Origin: Methanoculleus sp. | GTDB lineage: Archaea; Halobacteriota; Methanomicrobia; Methanomicrobiales; Methanoculleaceae | DNA length: 51,401 nt | Assembly (NCBI GenBank): GCA_018433835.1 | Contig: JAHDQM010000016.1 | Coordinates: forward strand, 1 to 51,401 | Direction: 5' to 3' | Shown: positions 17,480 through 27,829 of the stretch, piece by piece | How positions within the stretch are numbered: position 1 is the first letter of the stretch | Layout of the letters: every line of letters begins with the position of its first letter | The notes under the pieces: model-generated | What the model saw: the letters and a program-made list of their open reading frames with translations, nothing else | The model's database searches: none | Told to the model about the DNA's origin: nothing | Position numbers and translations under genes: made by a program

Positions 17480-18697
17480 ATGACAAAAAGATACCGAGAC
17501 TTCTGGCACCCGGGGATGGTCCTCGCGGCACTTCTCATCGCGGCGGTGCTGCCGGCAGGTATCGTCTCTGCGAGTGAGACTGCTCCGGCGGTCGCCTGGA
17601 ACACAACGTTCTCGCCGGAGGAGAACAGTAAGTTCGATGCCGTCGCGCCGACCGCGGACGGCGGTTTCATCGCTCTCGGCTCTGCCCTTACCGAGGTTTA
17701 CGGGGGCAGGGAAGACCTGCTGCTCGTAAAGACCGACGGCCAGGGGAACGAGGTATGGACAATGAGATTCCCCGACGTTGCGCCGGCCGCCGTCGCCGAG
17801 ACTACCGGCGGGGGCTACATCGTCGGCGGCTACAACGTCTCAATAGCCGGGACAGGTGAGAACGCCGCCTACCAGGGCACCTCGTCCCTGATCAGGACGG
17901 ATGCCGTCGGGGAGGAGGAGTGGCGTCAGGTCCTGCCGGGTATGAAGGTCTCGTCCGTCGCAGAGACCGCCGACGGTGGGTACGTCGCCATCGGATGGCT
18001 CTGGGACCCGCCCGGGTCGGCGAACGACACGACGGCGGCCATCGTGAAGACCGACGGCAACGGCACGCCCGTCTGGAACCGGACGTTCCCCGGCACCGCC
18101 GCGAACGCGGGAATCGTGACCGCCGACGGAGGATACGTCATCGGGGGCACGTCATCACCCTTTAACAACGACAGAGGGGACGCCTTCCTTATCCGCCTCG
18201 ACGCCGACGGCAACACGCTCTGGCACGAGAATTACCAGGCCCCGGTCATCTTCGACGTCGAGGAGACCGATGACGGGCGGTTCGTCTACTCGGGCAACTA
18301 CTGGTACGGTCTCGTCAATGCGGAAGGAGAGGAGGTCTGGCTCCGGAATATGGAGGGGCTGACCGGATACGCCGTCGCCCTGCAATCTTCCGGCGGGTAT
18401 GTGGTTGCAGGCACGGACGTGAGGATCGGAGAGGGCTTCGTCTTCGGGACCGATGCGGAAGGGACGATCCAGTGGAACACGACGTTCCCCGCTACCGGGG
18501 TCTACACGGCCGCCAGCGCTCCCGGCGGCGGCTACACCCTTGCAGGCATCAGGTACCTCTCGGCCGATACCAGCGCCGCCTGGCTGGCCGGCCTCGCGGA
18601 GACGGCAACCCCCGCACCGACCACACCGGGATTCGGTGCAGCGGTCGCCGGGGCGGCGCTCCTCCTCCTGCTCGCGGGAAGGAAGCGGAGAGGGTAA
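17480..18697 (+). CDS. secreted repeat protein with PGF-CTERM-type sorting tail
   Basis: The 405-residue product (ATG at 17480; an in-frame GTG lies at 17468) has a signal peptide (MVLAALLIAAVLPAGIVSA). It then carries about six or seven repeats of the type DGGYVxxG...VKTDxxGNxxWxxTFPG, which should form a beta-propeller-like surface domain. The C terminus has a Thr/Pro stretch, then TTPGFGAAVAGAALLLLLAGRKRRG, the PGF motif, hydrophobic helix and basic end recognised by archaeosortase in other archaea. It is therefore probably cell-surface anchored. A T-rich box (GCTTTTTGCG) lies about 35 bases before the start. The repeats have no visible catalytic residues. It converges on the next surface-protein gene with 24 bases between stops. 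Confidence 0.8.
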   Translation: MTKRYRDFWHPGMVLAALLIAAVLPAGIVSASETAPAVAWNTTFSPEENSKFDAVAPTADGGFIALGSALTEVYGGREDLLLVKTDGQGNEVWTMRFPDVAPAAVAETTGGGYIVGGYNVSIAGTGENAAYQGTSSLIRTDAVGEEEWRQVLPGMKVSSVAETADGGYVAIGWLWDPPGSANDTTAAIVKTDGNGTPVWNRTFPGTAANAGIVTADGGYVIGGTSSPFNNDRGDAFLIRLDADGNTLWHENYQAPVIFDVEETDDGRFVYSGNYWYGLVNAEGEEVWLRNMEGLTGYAVALQSSGGYVVAGTDVRIGEGFVFGTDAEGTIQWNTTFPATGVYTAASAPGGGYTLAGIRYLSADTSAAWLAGLAETATPAPTTPGFGAAVAGAALLLLLAGRKRRG

Positions 18698-18721
18698 TTC
18701 CTCTCTCATTCACATTTTTTT

Positions 18722-20839
<2,118 letters not shown>

Positions 20840-21154
20840 CCTCTGATCACCACGATGAGAACGCCCCCTTTCGTCTCACACGATGGTGCCTGCAGGCGCG
20901 GCGGAAAAGAGGCCCTTCCCGGCCGGCGTGCAAACAGAGATCCTGCGGAGTGCCGGAGAATCACCGGGATTCCACAGGATAAAGGGTTCGTGAGTTGCAG
21001 GATAGAAATATTAATATAAATATCTTCCTATAAAGGCCAGTAACAGGAGATGGTGTTTCAAACCATTATAAAAATTGAAAGATATTAATCCGATCAGGCG
21101 CTGCCGCACCATAACCGGCAGCACGGCCCTGCCCGGGGCAACGTCCCGGGACGC
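20840..21154. other. intergenic region, promoter of the propeller gene
   Basis: No gene is seen. The half next to nfo is AT-rich, with TATA-like runs ATTAATATAAATATC at about 21010-21026 and ATTATAAAAATTG at about 21065-21077. These could serve the minus-strand surface-protein gene through a leader of about 150-200 bases. GC-rich sequence at 20880-20980 has no recognised structure. Confidence 0.4.
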
Positions 21155-22003
21155 TCACGCGCCAGCAAGTTCGCGGACCTTCGCGATATTCCCGGCATCG
21201 CCCCGCCGCTCGTCCACCGGCGTCTCGCAGATGAGGGGGAGGCTCCGGACGGCCGAATGATGGAGGATATGTCGGAACCCCTCCTCCCCGATGGACCCGA
21301 GCCCGATATGCTCGTGCCGATCAAGCCCGCTCCCGAGATCGCCCTTACAGTCGTTGAGGTGGACGACCCGGAGGCGGGATAGATCGATCCGGTCATCAAG
21401 CTCCGCAAAGACCGCGTCGACCCCCTCAGGAGTCCTGAGGTCGTAACCGGCGGCGAACGCGTGGCAGGTGTCGAAACAGATCCCGACCCGCTCTTTCGCG
21501 TCGATCCCGTCCATGATCCGGCGGAGGTCCGCGACGGTCGTCCCCACGCTGTTCTTCTCCCCGGCGGTATTTTCGAGAAGCAGCATCACGCCGGACTCCC
21601 CGGCTTCCGAAAACGCCCGGTTGACGGCGGCGATAACCCGCTCCTGCCCTGCGTCGGTCCCGGCACCGCGGTGGTGCCCGAGGTGGGTCACGAGGTAGGG
21701 TATCTCGAGGAGGGCGCACCGCCGGAGTTCCCCGGCGAGCGCTGCGACCGATTTTTCATAGATCTCGGCATCGGGCGAGGCCGGATTCGGGAGGTAGGGC
21801 ATGTGGTCGACGATCGGGCCGAGCCCCGACGCACTCACAGCCGCCCTGAACGTGTCGACTATGCCGGGGTCGAGGTCCTTTGCCCTCCAGCCCCGGGGGT
21901 TCCGGGAAAAGATCTGAAACGTGTCGCAGCCCGCATCAAGGGCCCGCCCGACCGCAAGGTCGATCGAACCGGCGATGGAGACGTGGCATCCCACCAGCAC
22001 CAT
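21155..22003 (-). CDS. nfo: endonuclease IV (AP endonuclease)
   Basis: A 282-residue TIM-barrel enzyme with three zinc ions that cuts DNA 5' of abasic sites. Motifs seen: VGCHVSIAGSI, LLENTAGEKNSVG, ICFDTCHAFAAGYD and HLNDCKGDLGSGLDRHEHIG, together supplying the His/Asp/Glu ligands. I place the start at the ATG at 22003, where the conserved N terminus begins; upstream frame extension lies inside the aksF region. It is 25 bases downstream of aksF and likely the last gene of that operon, though its function is unrelated to coenzyme B. It would act after the OGG-type glycosylase encoded at 4.7 kb. Confidence 0.93.
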   Translation of the reverse strand: MVLVGCHVSIAGSIDLAVGRALDAGCDTFQIFSRNPRGWRAKDLDPGIVDTFRAAVSASGLGPIVDHMPYLPNPASPDAEIYEKSVAALAGELRRCALLEIPYLVTHLGHHRGAGTDAGQERVIAAVNRAFSEAGESGVMLLLENTAGEKNSVGTTVADLRRIMDGIDAKERVGICFDTCHAFAAGYDLRTPEGVDAVFAELDDRIDLSRLRVVHLNDCKGDLGSGLDRHEHIGLGSIGEEGFRHILHHSAVRSLPLICETPVDERRGDAGNIAKVRELAGA

Positions 22004-22028
22004 AACGTAACTCTCGACCCTGAAACGC

Positions 22029-22997
22029 TTAGGCCTTCCCCCGTCCGACCTCGCGGAGGACCGCCGCCCCGAACTCCCGGGTCCCGGCGGCACCGCCGAG
22101 GTCGCGGGTCCGGATGCCCGCGCGAAGCACCCGGTGGACGGCATCCTCCACGGCCGCCGCGGACGCGGGGTCGCCGAGGTGGGAGAGCAGCATCGCGGCG
22201 CTCCTGATGGCCGCGACGGGGTTTGCAACGTTCTTCCCCGCGATGTCGGGAGCGCTCCCGTGCACGGGCTCAAAGAGGGCGGCACGCTTTCCGATGTTGG
22301 CGCTCGGGAGCATCCCAAGCCCCCCCACAAGGTAGGCGGCGGCGTCGGAGAGGATGTCCCCGAACATGTTGGTCGTCACGACCACGTCGTAGCGGTCCGG
22401 GTGCATCAGGAGGTCGAGGCAGAGCGCGTCGATGTAGCAGAGCGTGCAGGGAACTCCCGCCCGGGCAGCCTCCGCCGTGCAGGCCTCGACGAAGAGGCAG
22501 TCGGATTTCAGCACGTTCGCCTTGTTGCCGACGGTGAGGTGGCACCGGGACTTCGCGAGGGTGCAGGCGTAGCGGGCGATCCGCTCGCTCCCCCGGCGGG
22601 AGACGACCCGGACGGTGCAGGCCCGGTCGGCCTGGGTCCACTCGATGCCGGAGTAGAGCCCCTCGGTGTTCTCCCGCACGATGACGACGTCAACCCCATC
22701 GCCCCGGATCGGACGGACGTTCGCGTAGAGGTCGAGAGCGTGGCGGATCTGGACAAGAACGCTCCGGTAGCCGGGGTCCGGCGGCGTCGTGACGGCCCCG
22801 AAGAGGATGGCGTCCGCCGACCCCAGATCGGCGATCGTCTCCTCGGTGCAGGCGCTCCCGGTCCGCTCCCACCGGCCGTATCCCACCTCGACGTCGAAGA
22901 ACTCAAGGTCCGGGCGTACTGCCGCGAGGATATCGCGGGCGACCGGGACGACCTCGCGGCCGATGCCGTCGCCCTCAACGACCGCTACCTTCGCCAT
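22029..22997 (-). CDS. aksF: homoisocitrate dehydrogenase (isopropylmalate dehydrogenase family)
   Basis: A 322-residue member of the beta-decarboxylating dehydrogenase family: VVEGDGIGREVVPVA at the N terminus, RENTEGLYSGIE, RGSERIARYA, NKANVLK, TNMFGDILSD and FEPVHGSAPDIAGKN. In coenzyme B synthesis AksF oxidises and decarboxylates homoisocitrate and its longer homologues, giving the chain-elongated 2-oxo acid. LeuB-type enzymes look very similar, so the name rests on the neighbours: aksE with a homoaconitase-type specificity loop, plus aksD and aksA. The ATG at 22997 overlaps the preceding unknown gene by 23 bases. Confidence 0.82.
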   Translation of the reverse strand: MAKVAVVEGDGIGREVVPVARDILAAVRPDLEFFDVEVGYGRWERTGSACTEETIADLGSADAILFGAVTTPPDPGYRSVLVQIRHALDLYANVRPIRGDGVDVVIVRENTEGLYSGIEWTQADRACTVRVVSRRGSERIARYACTLAKSRCHLTVGNKANVLKSDCLFVEACTAEAARAGVPCTLCYIDALCLDLLMHPDRYDVVVTTNMFGDILSDAAAYLVGGLGMLPSANIGKRAALFEPVHGSAPDIAGKNVANPVAAIRSAAMLLSHLGDPASAAAVEDAVHRVLRAGIRTRDLGGAAGTREFGAAVLREVGRGKA

Positions 22998-23796
22998 CCT
23001 GTTCCCTCCATGCGGCCGCGACCTGCCGCACCGCCTCCGCAATATCCCACGACGACGCTCCCCAGTGGACCACAGCGCCGAACAGGCCGTTCCGGCGCCC
23101 GAGACCCGCCCGCTCGCTCCTGCAGCACCGGGCAATGAAAGGCTCGCCCGCCACCGTCTCGAGCGGGCAGATGTTCTCCACCGTAACGCCTTCCCCGTAG
23201 CACTCCCGCAACAGGTCCCGTGCCGTCAGGCACCCCGCAACCCGGTCGCCGGGGCGGAGCGGGTCCGCGTCGACGGTGCGGGGGAAACCGGCCGCACGGC
23301 AGGGGTAGACGTCGGCTTTGATCTCCCGGATGTCCCGGACGTGGTGCTCGAAGACGACCTCGAGGTCCCCGAAGAGTCCGGTTCTCTCGAGGTCGGCAAG
23401 CGTGGCCGAGAGGTGGGGGCGGGGCGGGGTGATGTCGTAGACGTGGATGCGGAGGAAACCCGAGAGGTCCGGGTCGAGCACGAACGTGGTCTGCTCGCCG
23501 TGGCCGGTGAATATGGTGCAGCGGTACCCTGACCGCATAGCCTCCTGTACCAAGAATGTTCGATCCTGAACGTTCACGCGATCGGGGTAGCGGTAGACAT
23601 CGTCGCCGGCGGCGAGCACCCGGGCCGAGAGCACTTTTCGCATCAACCCGGTCTCGTTCGGGTCGGTCTCCACCTCGATGACCTCCGTGCCCTCGGGGGT
23701 CTCCCGGACCAGGTAGCGCGAGAGGAAATAGGCCTTGTCGCCGCACGGGGTGCCGTTCGCGGACCCGACGTACTTGCAATGGGGAGGGAAGATCAC
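22975..23796 (-). CDS. conserved protein of unknown function within the coenzyme B operon
   Basis: I do not assign a family with certainty; it may belong to an archaeal DUF found in methanogens. The 273-residue product starts at a GTG (23796) that shares four bases with the aksE stop (GTGA) and is preceded seven bases upstream by a clear GGAGGT ribosome-binding site. It is soluble and mixed alpha/beta, with many cysteines: HCKYVG and PCGDKAY near the N terminus, CRAAG, then CLTARDLLRECYGEG, ENICPLE and ARCCRSE towards the C terminus. No cofactor motif is recognised. Its position between aksE and aksF, with overlaps at both ends, implies co-translation and a role linked to coenzyme B. Cys-rich composition hints at thiol or metal chemistry, which is only inference. 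Confidence 0.75.
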   Translation of the reverse strand: MIFPPHCKYVGSANGTPCGDKAYFLSRYLVRETPEGTEVIEVETDPNETGLMRKVLSARVLAAGDDVYRYPDRVNVQDRTFLVQEAMRSGYRCTIFTGHGEQTTFVLDPDLSGFLRIHVYDITPPRPHLSATLADLERTGLFGDLEVVFEHHVRDIREIKADVYPCRAAGFPRTVDADPLRPGDRVAGCLTARDLLRECYGEGVTVENICPLETVAGEPFIARCCRSERAGLGRRNGLFGAVVHWGASSWDIAEAVRQVAAAWREQDGEGSGR

Positions 23797-24266
23797 CGGC
23801 ACGACCTCCAGTAAGGGACCAGCCCTCCGGCCCTGAGGATGGCGACCATCTTCTCCGAGAGCGGACGGGCGGGGTAGCGCTCCCCGTCCACCTCCACCCA
23901 TCCTGCATCGAGATCGAAGGCGACGCGGGCGCCGTCGGTGCAGGGGACCGCGGCCTCGATCACCGGCAGGCCCACGTTGACCGCGTTCCGGAAGAAGATA
24001 CGGGCGAAGGACGGGGCGACGACCCCGACCACCCCGGCCTCCCGGAGGGCGACGACCGCTTGCTCCCGGGACGACCCGCACCCCATGTTCCTCCCGGCGA
24101 CGATGACCGCCCCTCTAAGACGGCCGGCGAGCGCCGGGTCAAGGTCTTCGAAGGCATGCTCCGCCCAGACCGAGCGGTCCTTCGTCCGGAGGTAGCGCCC
24201 GGCGATGATGACGTCGGTGTCGATGTCGCTGCCCAGGCAGACCGCCGGCCCAACTCCCTGCATCAT
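23793..24266 (-). CDS. aksE: homoaconitase small subunit
   Basis: A 157-residue swivel-domain subunit of the LeuD/AksE family (GSDIDTDVIIAGRYLRT, AGRNMGCGSSREQA, FARIFFRNAVNVGLPV). The specificity loop reads YLRT, with Arg26 and Thr27 when counted from the second Met. Published work on the Methanocaldococcus jannaschii enzyme ties YLRT to homoaconitase and a YLV-type loop to isopropylmalate isomerase. This supports AksE rather than LeuD. With AksD it dehydrates and rehydrates homocitrate homologues. Its ATG overlaps the aksD stop (ATGA), and its stop overlaps the next start (GTGA). Confidence 0.88.
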   Translation of the reverse strand: MMQGVGPAVCLGSDIDTDVIIAGRYLRTKDRSVWAEHAFEDLDPALAGRLRGAVIVAGRNMGCGSSREQAVVALREAGVVGVVAPSFARIFFRNAVNVGLPVIEAAVPCTDGARVAFDLDAGWVEVDGERYPARPLSEKMVAILRAGGLVPYWRSCR

Positions 24267-25474
24267 GCCACCTTCGGCACGGCTATTACGCCGGCTATGG
24301 CGCTCGCGGCGGCGGTGGCGACCGACGAGAGATAGATCTCGCCGCCCACGCCCATCCGGTTCCTGAAGTTCCGGTTGGCGGTGGAGAGGCAGACCTCGCC
24401 CTCCCCGAGCACGCCGGCGTGCGCCCCGAGGCACGGTCCGCACCCGGGCGGCGCCACCATGCACCCCGCTTCCACGATGTCGGCGAGGACACCGGTGGCG
24501 ATTGCCCGGGCAAGCACCGCACGCGAGGCGGGGACGACCAGAGTGCGGACAGCCACCTTCCTCCCCCGGACGGTGCGGGCGAACCGGACGAGATCCTCGT
24601 AGCGGCCGTTCGTGCAGGTCCCGACGAAGACCTGGTCGAGGTGCGTGCCCGCGACCTCCTCCGCCTCCCGGACGGTGTCCACCCGGTGCGGGACCGCGAC
24701 GAGGGGCACGATATCGGCGAGATCGATCTCGACGGTCCGTTCGTAGCGGCAGTCCTCCGGTGTTTGGGACGCCGCGGCAAGCCCGTAGTCCGCGAGATAG
24801 CGGACGGTGGCCGCATCGGCGTAGAAGATCCCTGCCTTCGCCCCGGTCTCGACCGCCATGTTGGAGAGGGTCAGCCGCCCGTCCATGGAGATCCCTGCCG
24901 CCCCGTCGCCCACGAACTCCAGCGCCCGGTAGGTTGCTCCTTCCATCCCGAGTTTCGCGACGTAGGCGAGGGCGAGATCCTTCGGCTCCGCGGCACAGGA
25001 AAGCCTTCCTGCGAGGTTGACCGCGATCGTCTCCGGGACCCGGAACCATGTGGCCCCCGACGCCCAGACCGCCGCCATATCGGTCGCTCCCATCCCGGTG
25101 GCAAACGCGCCGAAGGCGCCGAGGGTGCAGGTATGGGAGTCGGCGCCCACGACTACCATGCCGGGCCGGACGACCCCTTCACTCATCACCTGGTGGCAGA
25201 TTCCCCCGCCGGCGTCCGAAAACCCTATCCCCGAGGATCGGGCATACCTGCGAAGCTCGGCCTGGAGCGTCGCCGTCGTCCCGGTGTTCGCCGGCACGAT
25301 GTGATCGAAGATCAGGCGCAGGCGCTCAGGGTACGGGAGCCGTTCCACCCCCATCGCCCGGAGCGCCTCCAGGGCGAGGACGCCGGTCCCGTCATGGGCA
25401 AAGGCGATATCGACCTCCCGGTCCACGTATGCCCCCGCCGGTGCGCCGAGGACCCGCTCGGAGAGCGTGCTCAC
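24263..25474 (-). CDS. aksD: homoaconitase large subunit
   Basis: A 403-residue aconitase-family catalytic subunit. Residues for the [4Fe-4S] cluster are in FVGTCTNGRYED and APPGCGPCLGAH. Substrate and cluster surroundings include DHIVPANTG, VVGADSHTCTLGAFGAFATGMGATD and STANRNFRNRMG. It works with AksE on homocitrate and its longer homologues in 2-oxosuberate synthesis. The start is a GTG at 25474 overlapping the aksA stop by four bases (GTGA). LeuC would look similar; the partner small subunit decides the assignment. Confidence 0.87.
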   Translation of the reverse strand: MSTLSERVLGAPAGAYVDREVDIAFAHDGTGVLALEALRAMGVERLPYPERLRLIFDHIVPANTGTTATLQAELRRYARSSGIGFSDAGGGICHQVMSEGVVRPGMVVVGADSHTCTLGAFGAFATGMGATDMAAVWASGATWFRVPETIAVNLAGRLSCAAEPKDLALAYVAKLGMEGATYRALEFVGDGAAGISMDGRLTLSNMAVETGAKAGIFYADAATVRYLADYGLAAASQTPEDCRYERTVEIDLADIVPLVAVPHRVDTVREAEEVAGTHLDQVFVGTCTNGRYEDLVRFARTVRGRKVAVRTLVVPASRAVLARAIATGVLADIVEAGCMVAPPGCGPCLGAHAGVLGEGEVCLSTANRNFRNRMGVGGEIYLSSVATAAASAIAGVIAVPKVA

Positions 25475-26601
25475 TGGGGGATTCCCTCCTTCGCCTTCCG
25501 GAGGAGCCCACAGAGCACCCCGGGGGTGACGCTACACTTCCCTTCGCTCTTCTGTTTGATCTGATCGAGCACCCACCGCGTCTCCTCATCGGATAGGTCG
25601 AACCCGTAGGCCTTCGCGACGTGCTCAAGCGCCTTTTTCCCCGTATGCTTCCCGAGGATGAACCGCCGCTCGCCGCCCACCAGCTCCGGGGGGATGTACT
25701 CGTAGGTCAAGGGGTCCCCAAGGATAGCGGCGATGTGGATCCCGCTCTCGTGGGCAAAGGCGTTCTCACCGACGACCGGCCGGGTACGTTCCGGGGCCAC
25801 GTCCGAACACCGGGCGACCAGCCGCGAGATATCCTGCAGGCGGGAGAGGTCGTAGCGGTCGACGCCGCCCTTCATCCGCAGGGCGACGAGCACCTGCTCG
25901 AGCGCGGCGTTTCCGGCGCGCTCGCCGATGCCGTTGACGGTGGTGTGGAGCTGGAACGCCCCGGCGGCCGCTGCCGTGATGGTGTTTGCGGATGCGAACC
26001 CGAGGTCGTTGTGGCAGTGGATGCAGAGCGGGAGGGGAGCCGCATTGAGGATCTCCGAGACGACCGCATGGATCTCAAGGGGCGTGAGGCACCCGACCGT
26101 ATCCGCGAAACTGACGCGATCGGCACCGCACTCGACGCCCCGGGTGTACATCTCCACCAGAAACACAGGATCGGTTCGCGAGGCATCTTCGGCAGCGAAC
26201 CGCACCTGCACACCGTGGTCGGTGGCGAACTCCACCATATCGAGGGCATCCTCGAGCACCTCCCCGCGGGATTTGCGGTATTTTTGCCGGATGTGAAGGT
26301 CCGAGGTCGCGATGAAGATGCTGACCATGTCCACGTCGCAGTCGAGTGCCGCCTCGACGTCGGGCTGCAGCGCCCGTGCCAGGCAGCAAACCCGTGCGTC
26401 CAGGTCGCTCCCGGCGATAGCCGCAACGCACTCCTTCTCCGCTGCCGACACCACCGGGAAACCGGCCTCGATCACCTCCACCCCGATCTCGTCGAGCAGT
26501 TGGGCGATCGCCATCTTCTCATCACGGGTAAACGAGACGCCGGGAGTCTGCTCCCCGTCTCGCAGCGTTACATCACAGATCTCGATATTCCACGGTTTCA
26601 T
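25471..26601 (-). CDS. aksA: homocitrate synthase family enzyme (AksA)
   Basis: A 376-residue DRE-TIM metallolyase: WNIEICDVTLRDGEQTPGVS near the N terminus, FADTVGCLTP, and HCHNDLGFASANT with metal-binding His residues. It lacks the C-terminal leucine-sensing domain of LeuA and the regulatory domain of citramalate synthase, as AksA and NifV do. AksA condenses acetyl-CoA with 2-oxoglutarate, 2-oxoadipate and 2-oxopimelate to build 2-oxosuberate. NifV (homocitrate for nitrogenase) is the main alternative, since a nifB gene lies 22 kb away, but the direct neighbours aksD, aksE and aksF favour AksA. The ATG at 26601 overlaps the previous gene by 29 bases; a GTG at 26610 is also in frame. Confidence 0.87.
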   Translation of the reverse strand: MKPWNIEICDVTLRDGEQTPGVSFTRDEKMAIAQLLDEIGVEVIEAGFPVVSAAEKECVAAIAGSDLDARVCCLARALQPDVEAALDCDVDMVSIFIATSDLHIRQKYRKSRGEVLEDALDMVEFATDHGVQVRFAAEDASRTDPVFLVEMYTRGVECGADRVSFADTVGCLTPLEIHAVVSEILNAAPLPLCIHCHNDLGFASANTITAAAAGAFQLHTTVNGIGERAGNAALEQVLVALRMKGGVDRYDLSRLQDISRLVARCSDVAPERTRPVVGENAFAHESGIHIAAILGDPLTYEYIPPELVGGERRFILGKHTGKKALEHVAKAYGFDLSDEETRWVLDQIKQKSEGKCSVTPGVLCGLLRKAKEGIPQ

Positions 26602-27829
26602 GGTTTCCACCTTCAGGGCAGGCGCCTTCGATCACCACCGTCCGGGGCTCCCCTGCAGGGGGGGCGAGGGCCCGGCGAAGCGCCGCGACGTCGTCTGCGG
26701 CGCAGACGACCGGGTCGGCCCAGGCGATGTAGCGAAGGATGTCGGGGACGGGGTGGCCGCCGGTCATCCCCATCCGGTTGTTCGCAAGGACGATACAGAG
26801 GAGCGGGATTCCTCGTTCGTAGACATCGATGAGGGCGTTTAGCCCTGAGTGCAGGAGCGCGTAGTCGCCGGTGAGCGCGACGCCGGGACCGGTCGCCGCC
26901 ACGGCAACCGACGAGCCGAGGCCGTAGGTGGCGACGCCGATGCGGTATGGCGGGTTCATCGCGAGGATTGCACACCCGGCGTCGCAGATTGCCCGCATCC
27001 CGCGTTCGCGGAGGATCGCAAACGCCGGGTGGAACGGGCAGTCCCGGCAGAATGTCCGCGAGAAGCCCCGGGAGGAGAACCGTTCCGGCTCCCCGGCGGG
27101 CTCAGGTGGGCTGAGCAGCCGGTGCTCCCGGAGGAAGGGGCGGCCGACCTCACGGGTTGTGGAGAGTGCGTCCGGGTCAGCAGGGGGCGGGTAGACGGTG
27201 ACGATACGCGAGGCCTCTCCGGCAAACCGGTTCAGCGGCGAGGACCGCGACCAGGCAAACATCGCCGCGGTCCGCAGGTCCGCCGCCATCGCCCGTCCGG
27301 CCATCGTGAGCCCGGGGTCCGCGAGGCACCCCTCCCGGTCGCTGCGGCGAACGGAGGGTTTGGGCACGTCTGCGTCCAGGAGGTCGGGCGTGACCCTGAC
27401 GATGGCAACGCGGGAGAAGGTCTCCGAGGCCTCGAACGCCGCCTCAATTGCCGGGCCGAGCGTCTCGCCGTCGGGTTCGAGAACCGGAACCCGGGCCACT
27501 TCGCCGTAGTAGCGGGAGTCCTGCACGACGTCCGATGCGATCGGGCGCACGTCGTCGCCGGCGACGACCACGACGCCCGCCCGGAGGCCCTGGGCGGTGG
27601 CGTGAACCAGCGGGTCCGCACAGGCGTTGAGGCCGACGTGCTTGACCACCACGGCGGCCCTCCGCCCGGAGAGCGAGTCGCCGAGGGCGTACTCGAGCGC
27701 CACCTTCTCGTTTATGGTGATTAAGGCCCCGGCCCGGGCGGCAACCTCCGATGCCGGGTAGCCGGGGACGGCGTAGCAGTGGTCGGCAGACTGTCGGAGC
27801 GCCAGAGCGAGCGCCTCGGTGCCCTTCAT
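26573..27829 (-). CDS. thiamine-diphosphate enzyme, IorA-like but lacking the ferredoxin domain
   Basis: A 418-residue protein related to the alpha subunit of indolepyruvate:ferredoxin oxidoreductase. The N-terminal pyrimidine-binding domain has CYAVPGYPASEVA, NEKVALE, VVVKHVGLNACADPL and QDSRYYGEVARVPVLEP. A linker with CRDCPFHP lies near residue 260. The C-terminal diphosphate domain has GDYALLHSGLNALID and NNRMGMTGGHPVP. IorA continues with two [4Fe-4S] ferredoxin clusters and needs an IorB partner; neither is present here. That favours non-oxidative decarboxylation of a 2-oxo acid. It lies between aksA and a radical SAM gene, with an ATGA overlap upstream and 29 bases of overlap with aksA. 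A 2-oxosuberate decarboxylase role in coenzyme B synthesis is my inference. Confidence 0.82.
   Translation of the reverse strand: MKGTEALALALRQSADHCYAVPGYPASEVAARAGALITINEKVALEYALGDSLSGRRAAVVVKHVGLNACADPLVHATAQGLRAGVVVVAGDDVRPIASDVVQDSRYYGEVARVPVLEPDGETLGPAIEAAFEASETFSRVAIVRVTPDLLDADVPKPSVRRSDREGCLADPGLTMAGRAMAADLRTAAMFAWSRSSPLNRFAGEASRIVTVYPPPADPDALSTTREVGRPFLREHRLLSPPEPAGEPERFSSRGFSRTFCRDCPFHPAFAILRERGMRAICDAGCAILAMNPPYRIGVATYGLGSSVAVAATGPGVALTGDYALLHSGLNALIDVYERGIPLLCIVLANNRMGMTGGHPVPDILRYIAWADPVVCAADDVAALRRALAPPAGEPRTVVIEGACPEGGNHETVEYRDL

Noticed and set aside
25471..26601. leuA (isopropylmalate synthase) or cimA
   Set aside because: The protein is too short for the C-terminal regulatory domain, and the adjacent small subunit carries the homoaconitase loop YLRT.
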